Source: Gymnopilus junonius
Taxonomy: Eukaryota > Basidiomycota > Agaricomycetes > Agaricales > Galerinaceae
NCBI GenBank assembly: GCA_015501075.1
Contig: JADNYJ010000356.1
Span: 1 to 33,288, forward strand
Length of the DNA: 33,288 bases
Direction of reading: 5' to 3'
Shown here one piece after another: positions 11,484-20,559 of the stretch. The notes beneath the pieces are model-generated. The model was not told the origin of the DNA. It did not search any database and saw only the letters and a list, made by a program, of their open reading frames with translations. The stretch's first letter is position 1. Each line of letters begins with the position of its first letter. Position numbers and translations under genes: made by a program.

Positions 11484-12113
11484 ATGAAAGGCAGCGTAGT
11501 ATTCTTTGGACTCGCCGTTCTATTTAAAGGACTCTTGGCTGAGTCCTCTGGTATCAATTCCACGACTGCGGAGGTGCGTTAGAATCCTTTACGATTAATT
11601 GAATAAACATACTAATACCTTCTAATACACCTTTCTCGACAGCTTGAAGGAAGAACCGCAAACACATGTGCAGATCCCGGCCTCGCACTCCCATTTCGCC
11701 AATGGTTCAGTATCTCCCAGAAAGCACACGTGCTCGACCAAACTATCGCCATTGTCAATGCCAACACTGCCGGGGGTGACTGGACGTGGCAGGCCGACTC
11801 CTTCCTCGCATGGGGCGGACCACAAGAATTCGTCTTCCCGCTCTATGTGTTCTTCAACCCCACCACCGCTGATAACCTCTATGTCTTGTCCTCAGATGGT
11901 ACTGTGCCAAGTGTGAGCGGGACGATTCCTGCGGGAATCGTGGCATATGTGTATGCGACGCAGGTGTGTGGGAGCGTACCCCTATTTTCGGTGGCGCAGG
12001 AGGGGGTGGGCGATCATTGGTATACGACGTCGAATGCAGAAAGGGATGCACTAACGTCTGTTGGATGGGTCAGTGAGGGTGTTATTGCATTCGTGTTGCC
12101 TATTCAGTCATGA
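11484..12113 (+). CDS. Small secreted DUF5648-like protein, 186 aa
   Basis: Two exons, 11484-11573 and 11643-12113, are joined across a 69-nt GT-AG intron that contains ACTAAT/CTAAT branch-like motifs. The product is 186 residues and fully in frame. Residues 1-19 form a classic signal peptide (MKGSVVFFGLAVLFKGLLA), so the protein is predicted to be secreted. The mature part shows two copies of a repeat: FPLYVFFNPTTADNLYVLS ... AGIVAYVYATQ, and VPLFSVAQEGVGDHWYTTS ... EGVIAFVLP. The order PLF/Y, then NP or a loop, then (D)HWYTTS, then EGI/V-A-Y/F-V is the pattern I associate with Pfam DUF5648, common in agaric secretomes. A biochemical role is not known; a binding or lectin-like role is only a guess. 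The first repeat lacks the HFYTT core, having NLYVLS instead. Confidence 0.85.
11574..11642 (+). other. Intron of the secreted DUF5648-like gene
   Basis: A 69-nt phase-0 intron, GTGCGTTAG to CTCGACAG. It splits the protein just after the signal peptide, at GAG/CTT. Confidence 0.85.
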
Positions 12114-12268
12114 AATGGGGCATAGAACAAGAGGTTCAGAATTTCCTATATTTGTATTCGAAGTACTAGTAATGAATGAAGAAATAATACTATGGTAATT
12201 AGCAGCCAAAACCATCACACAGGCTGAGGTACCAGCCCTTTCATCCGAACACGTTGCATGTAACTATT

Positions 12269-13017
12269 TCAAATGTGTCCAACAGTATAATACGGCTCTT
12301 CGAGGTACCTGATATCCTCATCAGAAAGCTTCACATGTACACCAGCTACTCAAATATTGAATCAAAGTGGTCGAGATACAAAGTTGCTAAACGAGCGCAT
12401 GTGGCATACGTACCAATAATATCCTCCAAATTTCGCAGACTAGTCCTACTCACAATCGGAGCAGTCACACCTGAAGAATAGTCGAGATTAAAATTGAATA
12501 AACCTGGTGTTTTTGATATGATACAGTACAGTACTCACCGTCTTTTGACAACAGCCAAGCAATAGACACTTGAGCCATACTAATCCCCATCTTCATTGCG
12601 ACTTCTTCAACGCGGTTCATCACTTCCGGTGTTCCTGGTGCTTTCAGATATTGAGCGACGGCCCTATAATGCTGGACACATTGTGCTTAGGTTTAGGTTT
12701 ATGCGACATGTACAGTAATTCAACTGAATTGAATTGGGCAAGTGACGTACGGATCACTCATACCGCGATTCGTTTGGGCACTAATAGGACGGGTGAGGAT
12801 GCCCCATGCGAGAGGCGACCAGAGGATACACCCAATGCCGAAATGCTATAGTAGTAATAAGAGAATAATAATACCAGTGTTTGATACAGCAAATTGGGAC
12901 ACAATATGCTTGCTCACTTTGAGTGTAGGCAGCATCTCCCTTTCTTCCTCGCATAAAGCAGGCAATGATGGTTCTGCATGGATATGAAGGGGGTGAGGTT
13001 GTTGGTGATAGTGTAAT
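12269..13017 (-). pseudogene. 5'-truncated aldo-keto reductase
   Basis: C-terminal half of an NADPH-dependent aldo-keto reductase (yeast AAD/YakC-type). Readable exons are 12918-13017, 12751-12845, 12539-12663, 12414-12470 and 12269-12345, separated by GT-AG introns of 68-87 nt. The first shows FISMQNHHCLLY followed by EEEREMLPTLK; the next FGIGCILWSPLAWGILTRP; then NRVEEVAMKMGISMAQVSIA and WLLSKDG; then VTAPIV; and finally VKLSDEDIRYLEEPY just before the stop. From 12845 to the stop the exons are in frame. Exon 12918-13017 has one missing base (TATGCGAGG where LYREEE-type coding is expected). Material before it (about 13080-13130) is unreadable, and the N-terminal barrel strands with the catalytic Tyr/Lys are absent because the small 57-aa gene begins there. 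Confidence 0.8.
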
Positions 13018-13138
13018 CTGTGAAGTGTAAGCAGCAGATGAGTTGTGGTCATCTTATACCATACAGGCCGACTGAAAGAAACGGTACTCACTTTGCATCG
13101 CATGAACTGTGGTAGAGCATGAAGCATGATATGTTAAA

Positions 13139-13372
13139 TTATTGGTGTACTGCCGACTGTCTGGATGAATGGCGAGAATTTGATGGTGAAGATACAGAAC
13201 TTGAGCTTGACGGGCTCTGCTGGGCGGCCATTTCTTCTAAGAGTTTCGCAGCAGAGCGTGTAGGTGTATGAAAGACGGGTTTTCTAGATTGAAAAAGAAA
13301 CTATGAGTCCGAAGGGGGGAATATGGAGGAGGGACATTCTCACCTCGGTTCTTCATCTTGAGGAGGGTCCAT
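13139..13372 (-). CDS. Small spliced hypothetical protein, 57 aa
   Basis: Two exons, 13344-13372 and 13139-13283, are joined by a 60-nt GT-AG intron (GTGAGAATG to CAATCTAG). The sum is exactly 58 codons including the TAA. The protein starts MDPPQDEEPRKPVFHTPTRS, continues AAKLLEEMAAQQ and ends in a Ser-rich tail. There is no signal peptide or membrane segment. The clean splice, the phase agreement and the acidic, then basic, then helical, then Ser-rich layout suggest a genuine short gene, but I do not recognise the family. Its 3' end runs directly into the remnant of the aldo-keto reductase on the same strand. A longer protein with additional upstream exons remains possible. Confidence 0.55.
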
Positions 13373-14391
13373 GGCGTCGCTGACACAGCTCAATGAAGGC
13401 TGGTAGGAGCCTGCGTTACAGACACTGATTGATGGGTTAAAATAGTATTGATTATACCAAGCGAATACGAGTCGAAAACGGCGAAGTTTGAAGAGTTCTC
13501 AGGTGGTGAGTTGGGAGCGATTCAAGACGAAGAAAGCGACATCGTAAGCGTGAGGCGCCGCTAGAGGAAATGAAAGAGGTTAATAAAACATAAGAAAAAT
13601 GAAGAACAGCAACGAACCAAATAGAGAACAATAAGGCAGCCTAATGATGCCAATTATCCGGCTGAGCCTATTCAAGGAGCCTTAAACCAGCGCTACGAAG
13701 AGTCGAGGGTGTGAAGAAGCTAACAAACGAGACGCGGTGAACTTTTGATAAGTTGGGAGAAAAGAAAAGGCTGGGAGAGGCGTGTTCTTTCCCGGAATCG
13801 CCCTACTCACACGTGTTGGCTGCATGTTTTCTGCTTCGGTCTGGACCACAGTTCGTGAATTGAGGACGTGAGACGCCGCACTGTACGGCTGCTGTGCGTA
13901 TTGAAGAGCTTAAGCGCAGTTTGCAGAGACAGAAACGCTGTGGAAGAGTATGGTTTGTTCGTACGCGAGGGTCGTGGACGGGAAATATTCACAATCAGAT
14001 ATTTTCATGTTCCATGTGACACATTCTTATGATCACATGGCGGGAACGCGACTTACGCGTTGCTTTACATCTCCGATACGAAGCAGTTTTTGTGGCGCCA
14101 TATTATGTATGTACAGTCAACGTATTCTAGGGGAATTACCACTACCGACAAATTACTTTCTCCATCCAGGGTACGGGGTCAATCCCAGTGAAAGTCGGTT
14201 CTGGGATGTTCTGGAGCGGGGTGAGATCAACCGGCTACATCTGTGCGCTGCCGAGCTCGTCGGTATTCAGCTGCAGAAATGTAAAAATAGATTTTGCCAT
14301 CGATTAGTCCGAGCATCCGCCGCTTTCCTCTCTCAGTCAACTTACAATCGATAAAGTCCCTCATAAGTCACTTGTCCTTAGCTCAACTCAC
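13373..14391. other. Spacer with no supported gene
   Basis: Presumed upstream region of the 57-aa gene followed by AT/GC-mixed DNA. A plus-strand open frame at 13950-14354 has no recognisable domain and is not treated as a gene. Confidence 0.4.
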
Positions 14392-14571
14392 ATGGCGAAA
14401 AACAAACCCTGCTACTATCCCAACTGCAAGGGTACTATATGTGCTGCAACAACAGTGAAGAAGCACAACACTAAGGCTGCCGAAGTAGAAGCCGCAAATT
14501 TCGCAAGGCAAGAGGAGCAACAACGTGCAAGGCAACAAGCAATCGACGAAGAACTCTATGAAGGAGAATGA
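14392..14571 (+). pseudogene. Transposon-type small zinc-binding ORF relic, 59 aa
   Basis: An open frame begins MAKNKPCYYPNCKGTI and then becomes Lys/Ala/Gln/Glu-rich. The C-x4-C with a later His is the kind of short N-terminal module I associate with proteins carried by agaric DNA transposons, but the assignment is by resemblance only. The frame ends at TGA 14569-14571, while coding-like sequence continues in other frames, so this is treated as a broken piece of a longer gene. Confidence 0.4.
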
Positions 14572-14888
14572 GAGGGATGCTATGGGCTCAGAGGAGGGAG
14601 GAGAAGTGGAGGACAGGCCGAACAAAAGGCATTGAAGTGGCTCAGCAGAAACGGTTGGCTTGATTCTTATTGAATTGGATTTGCTCAAGCCAGATTCCAC
14701 CGTAATTACCATGAAAATAGGCAGCGGAACCTGACTATTACCGAGATCAATTGGATCCTTCTGCCTTGGGTGACAGAGAAAGCCATCCACGAAGAAATCT
14801 GGATGATATGGACCTTGGGGAACTGCTGTGGGTAAGCAAAAAGTACAACATTTGGCCGTTCTCCAATGATGAATGAATAATTTATAAG

Positions 14889-15112
14889 GAACTCGACTAC
14901 GCAAGCCAGGGCGATATTATTCTGCCAAATTCAAGAGAAAATGCCATTAATTCTGAATCAGAACAGAGCGAGCCCCCAGACCCAGAGCCTCGAAGTGAAT
15001 CCGAAGATGAGGAGGAAGCGCTTAGAGCAAGAACGGAAGCTTTGAACTACCTTGGTCAAGTGCCAATAAACCCAGCCTCACCACCTGCGTCTGAAAGCGA
15101 CGGCGAGCATTT
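14889..15112 (+). pseudogene. Acidic coding relic, probably the continuation of the transposon-type ORF
   Basis: A continuous open stretch reads LDYASQGDIILPNS, then an acidic Ser/Glu/Pro run (SEQSEPPDPEPRSESEDEEE) and a segment containing EALNYLGQVP. Acidic linkers of this type often follow the N-terminal zinc module in transposon-encoded proteins. There is no start codon close by, and the segment is separated from the 14392 piece by frame changes. Confidence 0.4.
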
Positions 15113-15170
15113 AACACTCATTACAATCCAGCTAAAAGCAGGAAATCAAACAAACAAACAAAATCTCTAC

Positions 15171-17141
15171 TCACACACCAAAGCAACACATGGATGCACA
15201 ACCCTGAATAGTGCACGGCGGCACGAAATGCATCAGCAGCCCTTTATCCAACCCGAGCAACGCAGCCTCTTCCTCAAGTTCATCCTCCCGATCGCTAAAG
15301 GCATCCGGCAAAGTAAGCATCAAGGACTTGATACACTCCCACTCTTTCGACGACGGACCCGTGTTCCTGGTCCGGACCATCTCCAAAATCACGTGGGGGT
15401 CTGAAGCGGTTGCGAGATGAAGGACCTGGAGCTGAGGTAGAAGCTGCCCATTGGCGATCAGGTCGAGAATAGGGAGGTGGACGCAAATTCCCGTGGCGAG
15501 AGAGAGGGAATGGAGCTGGGAGAAATTCTTCAGCAATTTCTGTAGTACGGAGTATGATGTCGCGCTGCGAAGAAGCCTTCCGTGCATGGTGGGTCCGAGC
15601 TGAGAATCGGACAGGTTCAGTCTTTTCAACGACTTTGAAGCGCGCTTGGTACGTGCGAACCAAGTTGAGTAGAATCCAACATCCCACGAGAGCGATGGCA
15701 AGGAGCTTGTAGCCTGATGAATCCAAAGGTCTTCAAGCACGGGTAGACGGAGCGCCAGTAAGAATGCAGGGTAAAAATTGGCATCTATGAGTTCAAGGCG
15801 GAGTTGGGTGAGGTTGGTCATGGTGAAAGGCTGGTTGTGACGAGGGGCGACATTGGCGGAGTTGGCGTCGAACTGAACGCAGAGATAGGCTTCCGTGAGA
15901 GAAACCCTTGGAGAAGTACATCAGGCGCATGACGGAGAGGGGAGAGATGGCCATGTTTCCGAGGTTTAGTTTGGTAATACTATTCCAAGTGAAGTCAATG
16001 TGGAGGAAGTTGAGACCGTTTACGAGCTGGTATAAGTCATACCGGATCTGCGGGAGCGAGTTGAAGGGGTATTCATCCTTGATAATGAATGACGAGACAC
16101 CATGAGTGCCGCTGTCGATGATATTCATCTTAATCGCTCTCAACGAAGTGAAAGCATCGCTCTGAATACTAAGCAGGTTAAAGACCTCTGTGTGAGTGAG
16201 AATGATGGATAAGTACTGCAAACGCCCCACAACCGGACGTATCATCTCACTGACGACACTGATACACCTGTTCCCAAGATGCTGAGCCGGAATTGGATAG
16301 AAGTCAGCATCTACGAGTTGAAGGCGAAGTCTAGTGAGAACGGTCATGGTGAAAAATTCGTTGTAACGAGGGTGAAGATTGGCGGAATTGGCATCGAACT
16401 GGATGCAGAAATAGCCTTCGGTGAGAGAGCGTTTGGAAAATCGCATCAGGCGCATGAAGTAGAGAAGGGAAATGGTGACGTTCCCGAGGTTCAGTTTGGT
16501 GAAGGTATTGCAGGTGAAGTCAACGTGGAGGAAGTTAAGGTCGTTAACGAGCTGGGATAGGCCATAACGGATCAGAAGGAGCGAGTTGAAGGGGTATTCA
16601 TCTTTGATAGTGAATGACGAGACACCATGAGCGCCGCTGTCGATGACATTCATCTCGATTACCCCCAACGAAGTAAAAGGATTGCTCGGAATATTGAGCA
16701 GATTCGAGACCTCTGTGTGAGTAAGAACGATAGACAAATACCACAGACGCCCCACAACTGGCCGAATGATCTCATTGACAATGCTGATCTGCCGGTTCCC
16801 GAGATGCTGAGCAGGAATCTGAAGGTCGACGAAAGCACCCTGGCCCTCCCAGCAATAATCCGTCAAGAACATATAAGAAAGAGGGCGGAGAGCGCTGAGT
16901 TGAATGATGGATCGGTATTGGTGTAGGAAGTTGTGAGCGGCATTGAAGGGCCTATGAGTAAAGACGATTCGATCCCAGAGGTAAGGAAGGGATCGGATGA
17001 CTTGGCGCCATCATCTACAGACCTGCATGAAATGCGCGTGGGGGTCGACCACTGCTATTGGGAAGCTACGGGTTCCTGGTGAAGGGCAAACGTAAAGACT
17101 TGCTGGAGGATAGCGGGATCTTGTAGTGGGTTGATGTTCAT
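15171..17141 (-). pseudogene. F-box/LRR-like gene with nonsense, frameshifts and internal tandem duplication
   Basis: The minus strand reads as an agaric F-box protein, a substrate receptor of SCF ubiquitin ligases. It contains an initial segment from Met 17141 (MNINPLQDPAILQQVFTFAL), then DPHAHFMQVCR, then WRQVIRSLPYLWDRIVFTHR and a long leucine-rich C-terminal part. It is broken in three places: about one base is missing at 17056-17057; a TGA at 17011-17013 stands where VCR-R-WRQV is expected, consistent with CGA to TGA; and about one extra base lies at 15903-15906. The middle consists of two 175-residue units repeated in frame. The last ORF segment (15171-15821) continues the LRR pattern (LSLATGI, LQVLHLATASD) to a TGA. 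The intact 578-aa F-box gene at 28.5 kb shows the family is present and functional elsewhere. Confidence 0.7.
15760..16820 (-). repeat. In-frame 525-bp tandem duplication within the F-box/LRR gene
   Basis: Two adjacent units, each about 525 bp, run from IPAQHLGNR to DA(D/N)FYP. Shared landmarks include RPVVGRL.YLSI.LTHTEV and HGVSSF.IKDEYPFNSL. Anchoring on GATGCTGAG gives an offset of exactly 525 (16803 versus 16278). By eye the two copies are roughly 80 percent identical in DNA, so the duplication is not recent. Confidence 0.8.
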
Positions 17142-18022
17142 GTCCAGATAAGAAAGAGTATTATGACTACAAAAGGAACGTCAGTAGGGAAAGCAGGTAT
17201 GGTGAAAGCATCCTCGATTTATACCGAGGATATGGGTTTGGAAGGCGACTGGCCGACACAGAAGATTCCTGGTGGAAACGGGAAGAGGGGGTGACCAACA
17301 CTCGAACCAGGGAGAGTCTCTTATATCTGAAAATTTCGATTGACAGAATTAGTCAATCTGTCAACCTGCAAAGGGTTCAGAAACGACGAAAAGAGACCTT
17401 CTCTCTATGAACCATCGAGCCTGAAAACCCAGGAGATTGGATTAGAAACACCCAATAAATCCTTGGCAAACATTTACAAAAATTGCCGGCTGGAAGGTAA
17501 TGCCAGGTGACGAAAGGGCCGACCACTTGGGCATTGTGGTTTGTCCTTGTTCGAAAAAGAGAGTTAGTGAAGGTTAATTTTTGTCAGGAAAGCTTTGAAA
17601 ATGACTCAGCTTTCACCTTCTTTCTTTCCAAAGCACTATCATCGCAACATTTCCGTGGAGGAAGAATTCATTTAAGCCACATCCTCGAGGTCAGTCTAGC
17701 TCCATGATATAGCAGCATCATAAGTGAACGGCAGTCCATAAAGTCGCACTGGTTTACCCAATGCATTTCTTGTACCTGTAGACAAATAGAGCGAGGTTAT
17801 AAGGGCCGAGTTTGTTAGGAAATGTGAAAGACTCACAAGCGGCAACAAAATTTCTTACCTTTCTCGCCCGTTGAACTTCCTTTTGTACTCCAAGTCTCAA
17901 TGGCAAATATTCTCTGTTAATTCACAGACACAATCATCACATTAAAACATCCAGGATGAGCACATTTATCTACAGCAATGAATATGCATCATCATTGACC
18001 AAAACCATTCGTTCTAAGAAAT
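17142..18022. other. Spacer between two minus-strand genes
   Basis: No gene is supported. It holds the region 5' of the F-box/LRR gene and 3' of the 170-aa gene. A short palindromic pair TTGACAGA/TCTGTCAA lies at 17340-17347 and 17357-17364. No tRNA could be built around the TTCGAAC-like sequence at 17302. Confidence 0.4.
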
Positions 18023-18601
18023 TCAAACCAACTCCGGATAGGGCATCTCCTTCAGCTCCTCATTCGTCCAAATCGACATTAGCCACTTTGGCTCAACTCC
18101 TTCAAAACCACCCTCTTTCTTAATATTCGCCAACTGACTCCTGGTAACTTGCCTCGAAGTCTCTGGGTGTTCTTTCGACACACTCGCAACAGCAAGCATG
18201 AACAGAATGTCAGTATCTGGCGACATTAGGTCATCGTCCGTGTACACCTCGACCAAAGTCATCTTCACGCCGGTGATGTTTTCGAGCTTGCGCAATGCGA
18301 TGCCAGTGTCTGGCTCCTCGGTCCCCTTTTTTGAATACCAGGCGGGATCGACGACTCTTTGGTAGAAGTCATCATTGGAGTCGAACGTAAATCCATAGAA
18401 GTACGTGTATTCTGACACATCAATTCACCAGCATTAGTCGGAAGCCAGTGCTCGAGCAGAAGCTGGATAAATCTTACCATCGGAATCGACTCGAGGAGGC
18501 GGTGGGATCGCGTTTAACATTTGGAATTTACTCTGGTGGTCGACATAGAAGCGCTTAGAGTGAGGTGGTGTCAGAACTAGGCTGCAGGTCTCAAAGCGCA
18601 T
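18023..18601 (-). CDS. Uncharacterised intracellular protein, 170 aa
   Basis: Two exons, 18478-18601 and 18023-18411, flank a 66-nt intron with a strong GTAAGATT donor and a GTGTCAG acceptor. The coding length is 513 nt, an exact multiple of three. The protein begins MRFETCSLVLTPPHSKRFYV, has a Pro cluster (IPPPPRVDSD) at the exon junction, then YFYGFTFDSNDDFYQRVVDPAWY and a C-terminal half rich in Glu and Asp, ending NEELKEMPYPELV. There is no signal peptide, membrane helix or catalytic motif that I can name. An in-frame ATG upstream at 18664 would add 21 residues; the Met at 18601 is preferred because the sequence before it has little protein character. The family is not recognised, but clean splicing argues it is real. 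Confidence 0.7.
18412..18477 (-). other. Intron of the 170-aa gene
   Basis: A 66-nt GT-AG intron, donor GTAAGATTT and acceptor TGTGTCAG, joining GAT-G to AA-TAC as Asp-Glu-Tyr. Confidence 0.8.
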
Positions 18602-18664
18602 TGTCACACCACCTGACTGCACGTTCTTATCTTGCACGTGACACCGTGAGCTCGGGATCATCAT

Positions 18665-19488
18665 CTAGATTCCTTATCGTTCTGTACCGACGCCTCCCGA
18701 ATATGCATCAGGACTCTTTCATAGAGAGAGATGGATTTTCCTGCCTTCAGACTGAATTGTGAGGTGACAATTTTGCACAGAAATTAACTTTCAGTTAGCT
18801 CTCCCCAGTACGATATCTGCATTCCTTGTTCGTTTATCTCTTACTATGTGCATCATTATCATACATTTAGAGATTTTCAATTGCTACATATCATGAACTA
18901 AAGAAGAGAAGCGGTTGAGGATCCGAGCACGCAAACCGGCTTCCGAGGTGATTTCGGAACTCAACGCCAAACCCGGCGAGGGTTTAAAAATCAGCAAAAT
19001 CTAGTCATTGGACCCCCCGACTCAGAAACTTGTTTAAGTTGTGTTCGACTTGGATTTGGGCTAAATCAAAAAGACTAGCCTGCTAACTTGTGGGAACTTA
19101 CAGAGGTGTTATCGTCATTGACGATGAGTGTTGCACGCCGATGCCAAGATAGACGTTTATCCCTGACAGATAACCAAAAAAGGGTAAGAACAATGCCTTT
19201 CTTGTAGAAGCCGTGAGATAATGTCATCATAGGCGTCGCATCAGTGGGGAATCTTCATGGCACCCAAGCTATATGCTTGTCGTATTTATGTTTTACTTAT
19301 ACATTATAAAACTGATGTGTGATTTCTGTTCATAAATTTTCTTCCCCACTTTCACCATTACCTGCACTAAAGATTACTAGACAAGTTGCACATTCATATT
19401 CCCTGACATTGCATCCAGGCTCTAACTATATCCAGAACTTAAACATTCAAGCCAGGTTCACAATCCTTCATCATTGCTCTTCTAAATC
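18665..19488. other. Spacer with no supported gene
   Basis: Lies between the head of the minus-strand 170-aa gene and the plus-strand PD-(D/E)XK-like relic. Divergent promoters are expected here, but no clear TATA element or conserved site was recognised. Confidence 0.35.
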
Positions 19489-20434
19489 ATGTGCAATATT
19501 TCTCATCCTCTTGTGCTTTGGTTAGTCCATACTTCTATGTTCATCTATTTACTCACAATTCACCTGTTATCTTAAAGTACCTCTTTCTTGACATGCCCCT
19601 CCTTGGTTCTCCAGAACTCGACCTTTCTGCCATCTCTGTTACCCCTCACTACTGTATCAGTCTTCTTGCTTCCAAAGTACTCTTCTGCATACAAGGTACA
19701 TACTCCTCTTTTCATGATATGCTTCCCATAAATATTTATTGCACCTTCTTTATTCTTCCACTGTCTTTTTTCCTCTACAACACCCATTTCTATCCAGATG
19801 ACAACATATGTAGCGCAAGCACAGCCGAGATTTACACAAGCAATATTTACATATTACGAAAGAAGAATGTACTGGGCTGTACTTGTTGCCCAAGATCCAG
19901 CATGCAACCCGCACAATTTGGAATGCCATTGGTACCAGGTTTATGCCATATTCCTAGAATGCCTCATCCTGAAGTGCCCTGATTTCGGGGTAACTCCACA
20001 ATGAATTCTCTCTGCTCCTGGGATGGCTGATAGAATTCCCGATTTCACGGTTGATCACTACCTCACTCTTGGGGGTCGAGAAAATCTTGCAATTAGCTCT
20101 GCAGAACCTCGAATCGTCGTTGAAATCAAACGTTCCATCCTCCCCATCAATCCTGACATGCAGAGGATCATGCGAGCAATGCAATCTCGCCGTATTTATG
20201 ACGAACTGCGTCAACAAGCCATTGAATGTGTTTTTGCAGCACCCGCATTTACAACGTGTCTTTTTTTTACAGGGTGCTGGCAGATTCTGGCGGTCGGGTA
20301 TAATATGGAGAACAGTTTCCCTCAATCTCAGTTCACTTCATTTAACAGACTGCGTCGACTTGGCAGACTTAACTAAACAGAACGAGACCGATCAATGGAT
20401 AGCTGCCAATTGGCAACAGCTCTTATGTAAATAG
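19489..20434 (+). pseudogene. Decayed gene with PD-(D/E)XK nuclease-like signature
   Basis: The readable core is in one frame at 19798-20004 and 20023-20376, interrupted by a TGA at 20002-20004, and then continues in a shifted frame to a stop at 20432-20434. The core shows IPDFTVDHY followed about 20 residues later by RIVVEIKRS, matching the PD...(E)xK active-site layout of restriction-endonuclease-like folds. A basic helix (MQRIMRAMQSRRIYDELRQQ) follows, and in the shifted frame VFFLQGAGRFWRSGII. The shift, equal to one extra or two missing bases, lies near 20230. Upstream coding-like exons, possibly from ATG 19489 (MCNISHPLVLW then a GTTAGT donor) and around 19590-19695, suggest a longer multi-exon gene. 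I recall similar lineage-expanded proteins in agarics, but the name is unknown and nuclease activity is an inference from the motif. Confidence 0.55.
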
Positions 20435-20559
20435 TGATAATGGACTGACAAGAAAGACATCACTTGCGTAGCCTGAATAACTCTGTACACTTTTTGTCAT
20501 TGTTAACTTTTTTACGATGTACTGTCAAGCAGAAGATAAAAAAGGCATTTATTAACTAA

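Noticed and set aside
17290..17330. Possible tRNA because of a GGTTCGAG-like B box on the minus strand
   Set aside because: No A box at the right distance and no cloverleaf stems could be formed.
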